Below are positions 36,020 to 46,082 of a stretch of 64,000 nt of DNA, in pieces; positions within the stretch are counted from its first letter, which is position 1; every line of letters starts with the position of its first letter. The position numbers and the translations under genes are program-made. Below the pieces are notes generated by a model. It was not told where the DNA came from. It saw only the letters and a list, made by a program, of their open reading frames with translations, and did not search any database. The stretch lies in contig CM069872.1 in NCBI GenBank assembly GCA_036172665.1, positions 49,958,101 through 50,022,100 of the forward strand, written 5' to 3'. This DNA is from Prosopocoilus inquinatus (taxonomy: Eukaryota; Arthropoda; Insecta; Coleoptera; Lucanidae).

Positions 36020-37850
36020 GTAGTTTTTGCCTGTCGAGCGTAATAGAAAACCATGAGTCAAAAGAAAGCCCTTTGCATGGCAAAAAAGAATAGAACAGCA
36101 GATAGAACAACCATCGCCTTCTGCGTGGGGAGGAGAAGTACAGATTGTTGCTCTTGCCACCAGTATGTTATGGTGGATCCAAGATTTAACTGTGGTGATA
36201 AACTGCCCCCTAAAACCCCCTTCGTTCTCCCAAAAAGTCGTGAGCAATAAATAAAAAGAATGCCTTTTGGATCCCCGCCCAAAAAGAAAAAATTGAAGCC
36301 ATTACCTTTACTGCAGATGGGACAGCCAGTCTTCTCCATGGGAGAAGAAGTTCAGATTGTTGTTTTGCCTCCAGCATGTTATGGTGAATCCAGCATTTGA
36401 CTACGGTGATAAATTTCTGCCTAAAATCCTCTTTGTTCTTCCAAAAACGTTTCCAAATATTCCCAAGTAATTTTTAGTTCAAGTTACGCGTTCCTTGGAA
36501 ATATTTACAGCCCCCACTACTTCCGAAGTCTTCTCCTTTTAACACTTAATTTTTTTTTCAATAATTTCAAGTGTGGTGGTAGATTTTGGATATCAGAAAA
36601 TCGTTTGGGGAAATAGGAAAATGGAATTCGAGGAAACTACGGTTTGAAGTAAGCTCGGCCATTTCGGGGTGCATCTTCAATACTTGTGCGACCATATTTA
36701 AATCCAAGGAAGCCATTAGCTCTGCTGCAGATAGAACAGCCTTTGCCTTCTGCGTGGAAGAAGACGTTTAGATTGTTTTGCCTCCAGCATGTTATGGTAA
36801 ATCCAACATTGAACTATAGTGATAAATTTCTGCCTAAAATCCTCTTTGTTCTTCCAAAAACGTTCCAAACATTCCAAAATAATTTTTCGTTCAAGTTGCG
36901 CGTTCTTTGGAAATGTTTACAGCCCCCACTACTTCCGAAGTCTTCTCCTTTTAATACTTTCATTTTTTTTTCAATCATTTCAAGTGGGGTAGTAGATGTT
37001 GGGCATCAGACAATCGTTTGGGGAAATGGGAAAATGGAATTCTTAGAAACTACGGTTTGAAGTAAGTTTCTTGGAATTACTCGGCCGTTTCGGAATACAT
37101 CTTCAATACTTGTGCGTCCATATGTAAATCCAAGGAAGCCATTAGCTCTGCTGCAGATAGAACAGCCTTTGCCTTCTGTGTGGAAGAAGACGTTCAGATT
37201 GTTGTTTTGCCTGCAGCATATTATGGTGAATCCAACATTTAACTACAGTGATAAATTTCTGCCTAAAATCCTCTTTGTTCTTCCAAAAACCTTCCAAACA
37301 TTCACAAGAAATTTTTTATTCAAGTTGCGCGTTCTTTGGAAATGTTTACAGCTCCCACTACTTCCGAAGTCTTCTCTTTTTAACACTTTAATTTTTTTTT
37401 CAATCATTTCAAGTGTGGTGGTAGATGTTGCCCATCAGAAAATCGTTTGGAGAAATAGGAAAATGGACTTCTTCTTTTACCATTGCCCTCTGTGTGAAAG
37501 GATCTCCAGCATGTTATGGTGAAACCAAAATTTAACAGTGGTGATACTCTGCTACCTGAAACCCTTTTTGTTCTTCCAAAAACGCTCCAAACATTCAAAA
37601 GAAATTCTTCATTCAAGTTGCGTAATCTTTGGAAATGTTTACAGCTACTACCACTACTTTCGAAGTCTTCTCCTCTCCTAATACTATTTTTTCAATCATT
37701 TCCAGTGTGGTGGCAGTTATTGGGCATTAGAAATTCGTTCGGGGAAATGGACTACTTGGAAACTCCAATTCGCAGGATGAAGTTCCTCGGCCGTTTCGGA
37801 ATGCATCTTCAATACTTGCGCGACCATATTTAAAACCAAGGCATCAACAA
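36020..37850 (-). pseudogene. Tandem array of decayed mariner transposase fragments (five copies)
   Basis: Five diverged copies, anchored at CAGCATGTTATGG-type words near 36161, 36372, 36785, 37213 and 37507, are repeated with full units of ~410-430 bp. The first and last copies are shorter. On the minus strand each gives a mariner transposase segment: the clearest (copy 2, about 36350-36445) reads KNKEDFRQKFITVVKCWIHH followed by NMLEAKQQSE. Mariner transposases have (F/L).R.(F/I)(V/I)T.DE.W(I/V)H(H/Y)..PE.KQQS here, so the second catalytic Asp and its Glu neighbour are replaced (Val-Lys). Upstream text gives LERKIILECLERFWKNK. Frames break between copies and the N-terminal DNA-binding part is not seen. 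It is nonfunctional. Confidence 0.65.
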
Positions 37851-38265
37851 ATCATGAACATTAAAAAATGAAGGTGCCGAATCCTTTAGACCATCCTTCA
37901 TTTCATTTACTAAAAAGCCTTTTAAGAAGAATTACGTAATGATAGCACGACGTTCCGTCTGTATTTTGGAATCGTTTTTGCTAGGGTCCCATCTCTTATA
38001 TTTACGTAATTTGCAATCATTTTAAACAAGCAAGGAATTGTAGGCAGTTATCAAAGCAATGCACCGGCAGAAGGAGCGCTCATGCTCAAAATGATTCTTG
38101 CAGCAGCTGTCAATACAAAATTAATTTACGTAGCGATCTGATGGGTATGTGATAGCCGATGGTCTGAAGAAGTCAACTCTTTGGAGCTCCAAAAAACTGA
38201 TTTGGACAACGCCCTCTACCCCTGACCCTAAAGACTTTTCAGCATATTTTTGTGTTGACCCAGCT

Positions 38266-38423
38266 GGAGGAAGTGACCTCAGGACATGATTCCTGATTTC
38301 CTGAGGTCACCTCCTCCACCATTAATAGTAAAAAATGGAAATCAGGATGTTCAAAGAATCAGAATCTATTCTGAGTCTTTGGACATTGGACATCAGAATA
38401 GATTCTGAATCTTTGGACATCCT
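38266..38423. repeat. Twin adjacent hairpins
   Basis: Hairpin 1: arms 38266-38284 and 38299-38317, 19 bp with one mismatch, loop 14 nt. Hairpin 2: arms 38344-38374 and 38393-38423, 31 bp with two mismatches, loop 18 nt. They are only 26 nt apart. Their stem sizes are compatible with small-RNA precursors, but fold-back insertion debris is equally possible. Confidence 0.75.
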
Positions 38424-38819
38424 AATGGGACGTTGGATTTTTTTCCGTGCAAATCACCCCAATGGTGATTCGTTCTTGTTCGCTTGCCTTTAACTTCATG
38501 TGCATGTGCATGAGATCGTCAAAATGAAGGAACCATTTCATTATTTAGGGAACGTCTGAAAAATCTTTTCAGCATTATGCAAGACCTTGTTGAAGCAGTC
38601 CTCTTCATCCACCATTCTGCGGATTTCTGAACTCAACTTATCCTGGTATGGTACGTGTACAGACTACCGTCAAAAGGAATGGACTGTCTTCAAACTAGAG
38701 TTATTGATCGTTGTAGTTGCATGGAATTCATAACTGCAAATGGTCAGGACCTTTACAAATCTTCTTCATCTTTAACCCAGAGTACCTTTTTTTTTTCTCC
38801 GAAACTAAATAATGCAAGG

Positions 38820-38879
38820 TTGGCTGAAACAAATCGTACTCCTTTTGATTTTGTGGAAGGGCAGTGTAAATAGGTTTCT
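38820..38879 (+). pseudogene. Short nuclear mitochondrial fragment (ND1-like)
   Basis: Positions 38820-38861 translate as LAETNRTPFDFVEG, which matches the highly conserved LAETNRTPFDFAEGE segment of NADH dehydrogenase subunit 1. Weaker nucleotide similarity to the following ESELVS codons appears to continue to about 38879. No other part of ND1 was recognised nearby. A numt that has mostly decayed is the best reading. The downstream part overlaps the tandem unit that begins at 38864. Confidence 0.5.
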
Positions 38880-39127
38880 TCTGCTTGCGTCAAAACTGTG
38901 TCTCAAAAACGTCAATTAAGGAATGGATGGCAGAAAGAGTACGGCTCCAGTTGTGGGCCTTCAATTATTTTCGAATATGCTTTGATGTCCAGTCATCAAA
39001 GTGTAAATTGGTTTCTTCTGCTTGCGTCAAAACTGTGTCAAAAACATCAAATAAGGAATGTATAGAAGAAAGAGTACGTCTCCAGTTGTGGGGCCTTCAA
39101 TTATTTTCGAATATGCTTTGAGGTCGG
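38864..39127. repeat. Two-copy tandem repeat (137 and 127 bp)
   Basis: Copies start GTGTAAAT(A/T)GGTTTCTTCT at 38864 and 39001 and run through TGCGTCAAAACTGTGTC, AAGGAATG, GAAAGAGTACG and TTCGAATATGCTTTGA. The copies are close in sequence. Confidence 0.85.
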
Positions 39128-39899
39128 TCATCAAAAGAGAAGTTGGTCAGTTCAGAAAGTGACATTGAAATCTAATTGGAAGTTGGCCATTACGGAAAGT
39201 AACATTGCAATCAAATTAAAAGTTGGCCGTTATGGAAAGTAACATTGAAACCAAATGGGGCAATTATTGTTTTATGGTTTAATTTTTTTTTTAATAGCTT
39301 TCCAAAATAAAACAGAAATTTATTGTTCATATATTAGTCACGCAGAAATGGAGACGACAACTTACTCCCCCCCCCCCCTCTCCTTCTTTGCCTCAATAAT
39401 GATTTCATGGTCGAAAGCATTTTTTCAATCTTGTTTTCATTTTAAGAGAAGCTAAGGGGTAGGTCACCAAGGCACGAACTTTCCAACCTCCTAATGAATG
39501 TGTTTGACGAATATTCGACGAATGACCATGATGGCCAAATTCATAAAATTCAATTTATTTACCAAATAACTTTATTGGCAAGTGGAAATATCGACCCTTA
39601 GTGCATGAATTGAGATTAATAAGAAGACATGCCTCAGCAGAGGGAAGAAATAGAAAAAAAAATGCTAATTTCAGTGTGTTGGTGATAATGATGATCATCT
39701 TAATCCTTCTATGGCTTCCGGGAAGCAAAAATATAGGGAGCAGCCCCCATTGTCGAAAAAATAAGTGCAATCGGCATTGAACCTCAATCATCTTTTTAAT
39801 GATTTCACATAAAAAATCTCAGGAAATAATAAATTCCTAAAGGCACGTTATGATTTAGTTGGTTATGGTCATAGATAGTCATCAATTTTTGAAATATAT

Positions 39900-39905
39900 T
39901 TTATT
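39900..39905 (-). terminator. AATAAA polyadenylation signal of the first cuticle gene
   Basis: AATAAA on the minus strand, 26 nt past the stop codon of the gene at 39932-40562. Confidence 0.65.
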
Positions 39906-39931
39906 GCATAAATAAATAGGTTGACATAAAT

Positions 39932-40562
39932 TTAATGGTAGGCGGAGTAGGCGAGTTTGGCGACGGGCGAAGCGTACGCTAAGGGTGCGGCAAATTTAGC
40001 TACTGGGGCGGCATAGGCCAAAGGCGCGGCGACTTTGGCAAATGGGGCAGCGTAGGCTAAAGGTGCGGCGACTTTGGCAACGGGAGCGGCGTACGCCACT
40101 GGAGCGGCTGCTACTTTGACGGCGGCGGGTTCCTTCTGCACGACGGCGTTAAATCCATTGACGGGATCGGCAACATAATCGACAATTCGCCTGGTACCAT
40201 CGGCTTCGATCAAAGAATATTGACCCTTCACGACATCACCATCACGTGACTCACTTTGGCTCTTGAAATCACCGGTGTGGGCGTCCTGGATGTCATAAGA
40301 ATAAGCGTATTGTGGATGTGGGTCGAATTCCTCAGCTACGACGGTTTTGGCAACCGGTGCGGCGTAGGCAAGGGGGGCGGCTATTTTAGCGATCGGAGAT
40401 GAATAGGCGATCGGAGCGGCGGCGTAAGAAACCGCTGGAGCTAAAACTCCGGCTCTGGCGGCGGCGACGAGGGCGGCGAAAATTACGACCTGCAAGGAAA
40501 CAGATTTCAATAATTGAAATTCTAACTGCACCGTAACACCACAGTCGTACCTTAAAAGCCAT
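39932..40562 (-). CDS. RR-2 cuticle protein, 189 aa, two exons
   Basis: This is a secreted structural protein of the chitinous exoskeleton. Exon 1 (40551-40562) encodes MAFK, followed by donor GTACG. Exon 2 is 39932-40489, after acceptor TTGCAG. The 61-bp intron is phase 0. Residues 1-17 form a signal peptide ending ARA, with mature Gly18. The extended Rebers-Riddiford RR-2 domain (Chitin_bind_4) covers residues 60-125, with [56 protein letters not shown]. Its aromatic residues (Tyr65, Tyr67, Tyr69, Tyr95, Tyr109, Phe117) are the expected chitin-binding face. The flanks are Ala/Pro/Val-rich with [16 protein letters not shown] repeats, and the protein ends AYSAYH. RR-2 proteins are usually linked with hard cuticle. 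An in-frame ATG at 40529-40531 lies inside the intron and is not the start. It is the first of three same-strand paralogues in the window. Confidence 0.93.
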
Positions 40563-40600
40563 TATTGCTATTGTGCTGCTTGCTGATGGAACTGCACCGT

Positions 40601-40635
40601 GTGATAAAAAACGTTCGCAAATTGTGGTTTATATA
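40601..40635 (-). promoter_or_regulatory. Core promoter of the first cuticle gene
   Basis: TATATAA at 40629-40635 (minus strand) is followed about 30 nt later by TCAC near 40601-40604, a plausible arthropod initiator. This predicts a 5' UTR of about 40 nt before the ATG at 40562. Confidence 0.65.
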
Positions 40636-40862
40636 CGCGATTTTAACTGGAGCACTTTTCCCCCGCGCGGCGGCCTTCCAAAGGTTTCGCGTTCGGAGAA
40701 GGTGTCGCTGAAATTTCTTTCATAATCGAATTCGTCCATTCGTGTCACATTCTTACGCAAACTTGCAAGTAAATGCGTAACTACTTCATTATTGGTCACC
40801 ATAGGTTATCGAAAACTTAAACGTGCATATCTATTGTCATACTCGCCCATTCTAATCACCCC

Positions 40863-41594
40863 ATGGAATTAGCATCTTTTAATTTTTACTTAGATAGACT
40901 ATTAAAAACCCCTCTTTGTAACTCTGATTTTTCTGATGAACTATCCAATATCAAATACATAATCAAATACATAGCTCATACCAATGATAATTTAATTGAC
41001 AATCTCTTACGATGAAAACTAAAACTGATTGATATCAAAAACCACACTACTTTAACCTCTTCACTTACTGACAACACCAACTCTAAATATTATGCTATTA
41101 CCTTTGCAGGCCCCCTTTCTTATAAAATCAAGACCACACTCAACAAATTTAATCTAAATATTTCTTTCAAAACTACCAATACTATGAATACCCTCTTATG
41201 CAACAACAAAAATTCCATCAATCTTCTCCAAAAGAGCGGTGTTTAGAGATTAACTTGTGATTGCCACAGTTTCTATATTGGCTGAACTTGTCGTAGTTTA
41301 AAAACCAGGATCACTGAACATAATCGTGAAATTAATAAAACCCAATTATTTTTACCTCCTCTTTACAATTTCAAATCCACGTTCGCTGAACATGTCACCC
41401 TTTCCAATCATTCCTTTAACTTAGACAACTCCTCTGTTTCCCTTTTACATTGTACCAATAATTATAAAGATAACTTTTTCCTTGAACACTTTGAAATCTA
41501 CAGATGTTTTCAAAACCCACTCCAGAAATCCCTTTGTCTCAATGACCAATCTGAGTCTTTAAAATTGATTTTTGTGAACCGCATAAATTTGTAA
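40863..41594 (+). pseudogene. Penelope-like element remnant: reverse transcriptase C-terminal region and GIY-YIG endonuclease
   Basis: A nearly continuous frame with a few internal stops encodes the downstream part of a Penelope-like retroelement protein. Positions 40863-41220 give the post-RT linker, ending in NLNISFKTTNTMNTLLCNN. Positions 41235-41330 give the GIY-YIG endonuclease core: KSGV*RLTCDCHSFYIG*TCRSLKTRITEHN. Here the usual Tyr of the GVY motif and the Gln after YIG are stop codons; the EH is kept. Penelope-like elements use this endonuclease for target-primed retrotransposition. The 5' portion with the RT catalytic YxDD box is absent, so the copy is truncated and dead. It lies about 230 bp upstream of the first cuticle gene's TATA box. 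The frame ends at the stop codon 41592-41594. Confidence 0.75.
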
Positions 41595-41889
41595 CTCTAC
41601 ACAGTTGCCGGCTTTTCTGAACGCGACCTTTCAACCTTTAAAATTCACTGTTTTACCGACCAACCTTCCTGTTTCGTTTTTGGTGTCAACCATTCTGTTT
41701 GCCCACGTGCAACACTGTTTTCTTACTAAACTTGCTTAAATAACATCAAAATGTTAACTTGACACGATGTCCTTTCATTAATATGTAATCGCTTATATTT
41801 TTAGTTCCTCTGTTTTTTGGTAAGTCTTTTAAAAAAAAAAACTTTAACCTCACTTTTTTGTAACGCATTGTTCATGCTTCTTTTCTAGC

Positions 41890-41930
41890 CTGAAGATGGC
41901 CTTTAATTTTTAACTTGGCCGAAACACGTA
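41890..41930 (+). ncRNA. Hammerhead-like motif in the 3' region of the Penelope-like remnant
   Basis: CTGAAGA (41890-41896) then TGGCC...TTGGCC, then GAAAC (41921-41925) and ACGTATATATA. The nonhelical bases fit CUGANGA...GAAA, with GGCC/GGCC as helix II and one extra base next to it. Hammerhead ribozymes are known in the terminal repeats of Penelope-like elements, and the position about 300 nt after the endonuclease frame fits. A strong helix III and cleavage triplet were not identified, so activity is uncertain. Confidence 0.4.
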
Positions 41931-41994
41931 TATATATATGAAGCACCTTTTTCACTATTAAATATCTGTAAAGCAGATATGTGTTTTTCGTCAA

Positions 41995-43450
41995 TTCAAC
42001 AAAACACTTCACTATGAGCCTCATACGTGTGTACTCTACATTTTGAATATCTATTATTTAACTGTGAATCAATTGGCCACTACAAAAATTCGAAATAAAA
42101 GAAATGAAACATTATAAGATTTTAAACGACTCAATTTCACGCTAAAACCAAGCTGCTGGGTCTGGTTTAACTTTAGTTATCGGAAATGCGAAAATTATCG
42201 ATCCAAACAATTAAAAAAAAAATCAAAAATCAAAAGAAATTGCTCGATAACGTTATTTTTAAATGATATTTTTTCTCTCTCATGTAAGTAATTTTGTGGA
42301 TTTTGCCTTCTATTTGAAACGCTCAAAGTGCTATGGTAATATAGTTTCTGAACGCGGTCCTGGTTGTTGACAACTTGATATTAACAACCGTCGTGTGATA
42401 ACATGATTTCAATTGCAAATGAAAACACTGGATGGGTGTTGATGTTTTATATTACATTAAAAGACAACAGCCGGTTGTAATCTTGCAAATAGGTGAATAA
42501 AAAAAATGCTCTTGACGTACTGTTGCTAGCGCAAACAGTTATACTTGATCACCTTGTATATTTTGCCAACGGTTGTAACTAGTGATCAAAAACTTCTATA
42601 ATCGATTAGAAACGTACGTATGTCATCAAATTAGTATTGATCCTGCTTGTTATTTGAATTTATTTATAATTAAATTCAAATGAAGAAAGTTATGGTAAAT
42701 GGATTTACTCCAGCATTCGAATTAAATTGAATTCTTGGTAACAATATGTGTCTTAGGTTGCAGTAGCATTACCAACTGTAGCAAAGTTTAGACTTGCCGG
42801 TTTTCTTTTTGCAGCAAACCGTAGAAGAGTCAATAATACGATTAAAAAGAAGAAGGGAAATAAAATTTGCAAAATGAAAGATCACAACTGAGACAGAAAA
42901 CAAACGAAAAACGATGTCTCAATAAAATGCAAGAATCAATTTCGAAAGCGTACAGAACAGAAAAGAAAACCAAATTAATTTCCAGACAAAAAATTTAAAT
43001 AAAAAATCTAGTAGGAAACAAAAAGGTAACTGTAGAAAAGCGTCAATCAATAAAATATGAAAGATCAATTTGATAAAATTAAAAAACGGAGAAATATGAC
43101 GGCGTCAAATGAATTTAAAGAAAACAGAAATATCAGGATACTAAAATGAACAAAAAAAAAATGAAAATGAACGGAAGGTTTTGCAAATAAAAACAAATTC
43201 GGAGAGATTAAAAAGAACTGTATAAAGGAGTGAATAAAATACAAATAAACACCATTTCGATTACAAAAAAAGGGAAATGGGAAAAAACATGGGAAAAACG
43301 AAAGAATGTATAGACAAAAAAATAAATAAATGAAAAAATAGTAACTCCGGCCGAAACACTGAAATTGAAAATGCAAAAATAATGAGTTAGTATTTTTTTG
43401 GGCTTCTAGTAACACTAAATTAGGAAGGATTGCAAAATTATTTAAATACT
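41995..43450. other. AT-rich noncoding sequence
   Basis: No gene was recognised. The 166-codon minus-strand frame at 43065-43565 is mostly a Phe/Leu/Ile-rich translation of A-rich plus-strand DNA, and its 3' half is opposite the plus-strand frame described next. Confidence 0.4.
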
Positions 43451-43452
43451 TA

Positions 43453-44011
43453 AAAATTTCTCCACAAAAAATTGGTATTTGATCACTAGGCCAGAAACTG
43501 AACTTTTTGCGAACGAAAAAATTAAAACAATTCTTATTTTCAAAATATTGTGGTACCATGTTCATAGAGTTAAGAAAAAGCTCTCGGGGTATTTAGCCAT
43601 AAACTAAATCGAACGAGATGCTACATTATATAACTTTTTCAAAAATCAAAAAAAATATGTTCTTCTGAATTGCGGAAAAAACAATTTTCGATTAGTATTT
43701 GCAGTTATCTGTGACTGGATTTCCAACTCTTTTCAAAGAGTAGTAAATCCTGAAGAAGTTGAGTTTGCTTATCTGGATTTTATCAAAAGCCCTTTTACGT
43801 CGCATTTTGTAACCCATAATGACCCACTTGACTTGAATGACTTGAAAGAGAAAGAGAAAATCTTCCTGAAAGGTCTCTCCTTGTGTGTCACCTTCTTTGA
43901 CGCACTTTGTCTAGACTTCAATAAATTTGGATTTACAAGAACCGCCTCTACGATTCTAAAACTAAAGACAAAAAAAATACTTCAGGGATTCATTCGTCAC
44001 TCACAGTGAGT
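43453..44011 (+). pseudogene. Unrecognised coding-like frame with one internal stop
   Basis: One plus-strand frame stays open from about 43453 to 44011 (about 186 codons) apart from a single TAA near 43607. It has no ATG start of its own. Its composition looks protein-like rather than low-complexity, for example ITRPETELFANEKIKT, KKYVLLNCGKNNFRLVFAVI, NPEEVEFAYLDFIKSPF and LKGLSLCVTFFDALCLDF. I do not recognise the family. It could be an exon of an unknown gene, a decayed mobile-element frame, or a captured fragment. No clear splice sites were identified. Confidence 0.35.
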
Positions 44012-46020
44012 CAGAAGAAGAACTCTTTTGAAACATTTATCATCATTTATTAGAAGAAAAATAGGCGCGATGCAACACTTAACGCTTCCATTATTTTCTC
44101 AATTTCAGGAAAAGAATTTTCCACTGTTCAGTATTGATTGTCGACGAATCTGATCACCCTAGTATACAGGGTGCTTGAAATATAATTTTTCTTTTGAAGT
44201 GGAAAACATCTCATAATACGTAAGGTGCGTTCAACAACACCATAGCGAAACTCGCTAACTAATTTCCCTCCAGCTACCAAACAACAGATAGTTTATGGCG
44301 TCTTCAATTCATTGATTAGCTTCATCCGTTCATCCTTTGTTATTACATGAGATTAGAACGAGATGGTAATACTCTGAGAATGCTCAACTGAGAAGGCCAT
44401 TGGATGAGCACATCTCGAAATGGCTTGACAGTTCTCCAATCTTTCTTTTAAGTTGGATGGAAAACATTTTTTTTGTTGCTTCTAAATTTATTAAAATAGG
44501 TATTGCGCTCTTATGTCTTTTGACAGCTTCGACATAATCTTAGGCATTATCTTTTGCTCTCTGTGATCGAATCAAGGGAGCACAGAAAACTTAACACGCG
44601 TTAAAAAATTGATGAAACATTTCTAAAAAAATTCATTCATTTAGGTCCATATAATTTCAACTAGGCCATGCTGGAATGTCAGATTATTAGATTCTAGGCG
44701 GTGTTGCCAAAACACTAACATATTTTCATATTATAGTAATAGATGGCGCCGCTATAATTTCAATAGAATTGTATTTATCGTTTATTAGAGGTCGTCTCAA
44801 TCCAAAATCCATTGAACATTGTCGTCTCAACTTTTTACATTAAACATAATTAAACTAATTTTTGGTTAAGAAATTTATCTTTAGGAGACAGATTAAAACC
44901 CACTTTATTTACTTGGCTGTACCGTTATACAAAACTTTGACGGCACGCCTTACTTCTGCCGAGAAGAAAATTGACTCTACAAATTTGTATGTCTGTCAGT
45001 CATACCATGTTTTCGAACAATACCGACGGTATTCCTGCTCGGAAGCAAAAGAAAAAATCAAAATTATTAAATTCCTTCCATTTTTGCGGTACAATTGAGC
45101 AGAGATAGTCAGGGTATTTGGAAAGAACAATCCCCACTCTCGATTGTTTAAGAGAATTCAAGGACGAAGTGATACACAGTCCAGATAGATAGTCACCGGT
45201 ATATGCAACGCGCCCACTTCATACAGGCCTGTTTCATTAGGTGGGAGAATCCTCCGACTTTAAAACTGATTAATCTGAAATGCGGTCCAGCATAGAAATT
45301 CATCATTTTAAGCTATCTTTCCGTCCTTATTAGTAAGCGGAACGGATAGATTTTCACGGTTCGACAGCGAAACGCTTGCGTTGCATTCCCCAGAAACTCG
45401 ATCGTACCCTGAGTTCTGATACTCCTACGTGATAACTCAGGCCTGTTATTGAAGACGGTGTTGAGACATGGCAAATTAAATAAGTTGCGATAGACAATTA
45501 TTTATTTTATTTTATATTTATTTTTTATTATAGATTTAGACAAAATGTCGTTCAAGGAACTATATCTTTTTATGTTTATGTCAAATTATTTGAAACTTAT
45601 AATACCGACGGTAAAATAGTTTTTAATCTAAAGAATCTAATAAAAGAAGAAAGAGAGAAAAAATTTAGTCTTGCGGAGTATTAGAGTCGTTCCTCTTTTA
45701 TTTAATTAAATGAAGCAGCATTAAATACAATTTTTTTTTTTCAAAATTAATTGCTTCAGAAAGTTTGTTCGTTACCGATTTTCTGGATCTACTTCTTGAA
45801 ATATGACACTTTACTTTTTTTTATGTGCTCTCAGATTTGATTCCTAAACCCTTTTATAAAATACTTTTTTTTTATTCGACTGGTTGGAATAAATTAAACG
45901 GACTCTAAACAGAGCCTTGCAGTACCCAATACACAGATTTTTTTCTCACTTAAGTTCTGCATTTTACTTTTGTCGATAGAGTAAATAAGTAATGGAATAG
46001 GTCTTCAGTGAATTTTCCAC
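44012..46020. other. Noncoding sequence
   Basis: No gene was recognised. TATACAGGGTGCTTGAAATA at 44163-44182 looks like a single MITE terminus. The frame at 44862-45098 has no recognised similarity. Confidence 0.4.
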
Positions 46021-46026
46021 TTTATT
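46021..46026 (-). terminator. AATAAA polyadenylation signal of the second cuticle gene
   Basis: AATAAA on the minus strand, 56 nt past the stop codon at 46083. Confidence 0.6.
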
Positions 46027-46082
46027 GCTGATAAAAATAAATAAACAATAAATACACACTTTACAACAAAACGTTCGGTAGT

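Larger units (their letters stand above)
37851..39899. other. Noncoding sequence with hairpins, a mitochondrial-like fragment and short tandem repeats
   Basis: Individual elements are listed separately: hairpins at 38266-38317 and 38344-38423, an ND1-like fragment at 38820-38879, and tandem units at 38864-39127. Three ~38 bp copies of AAGTTGGCC(A/G)TTA(C/T)GGAAAGT follow at 39134-39253. No functional gene was recognised. Confidence 0.5.

Noticed and set aside
43065..43565. 166-codon minus-strand frame rich in Phe, Leu and Ile
   Set aside because: Low-complexity translation of A-rich DNA with no recognisable domain.
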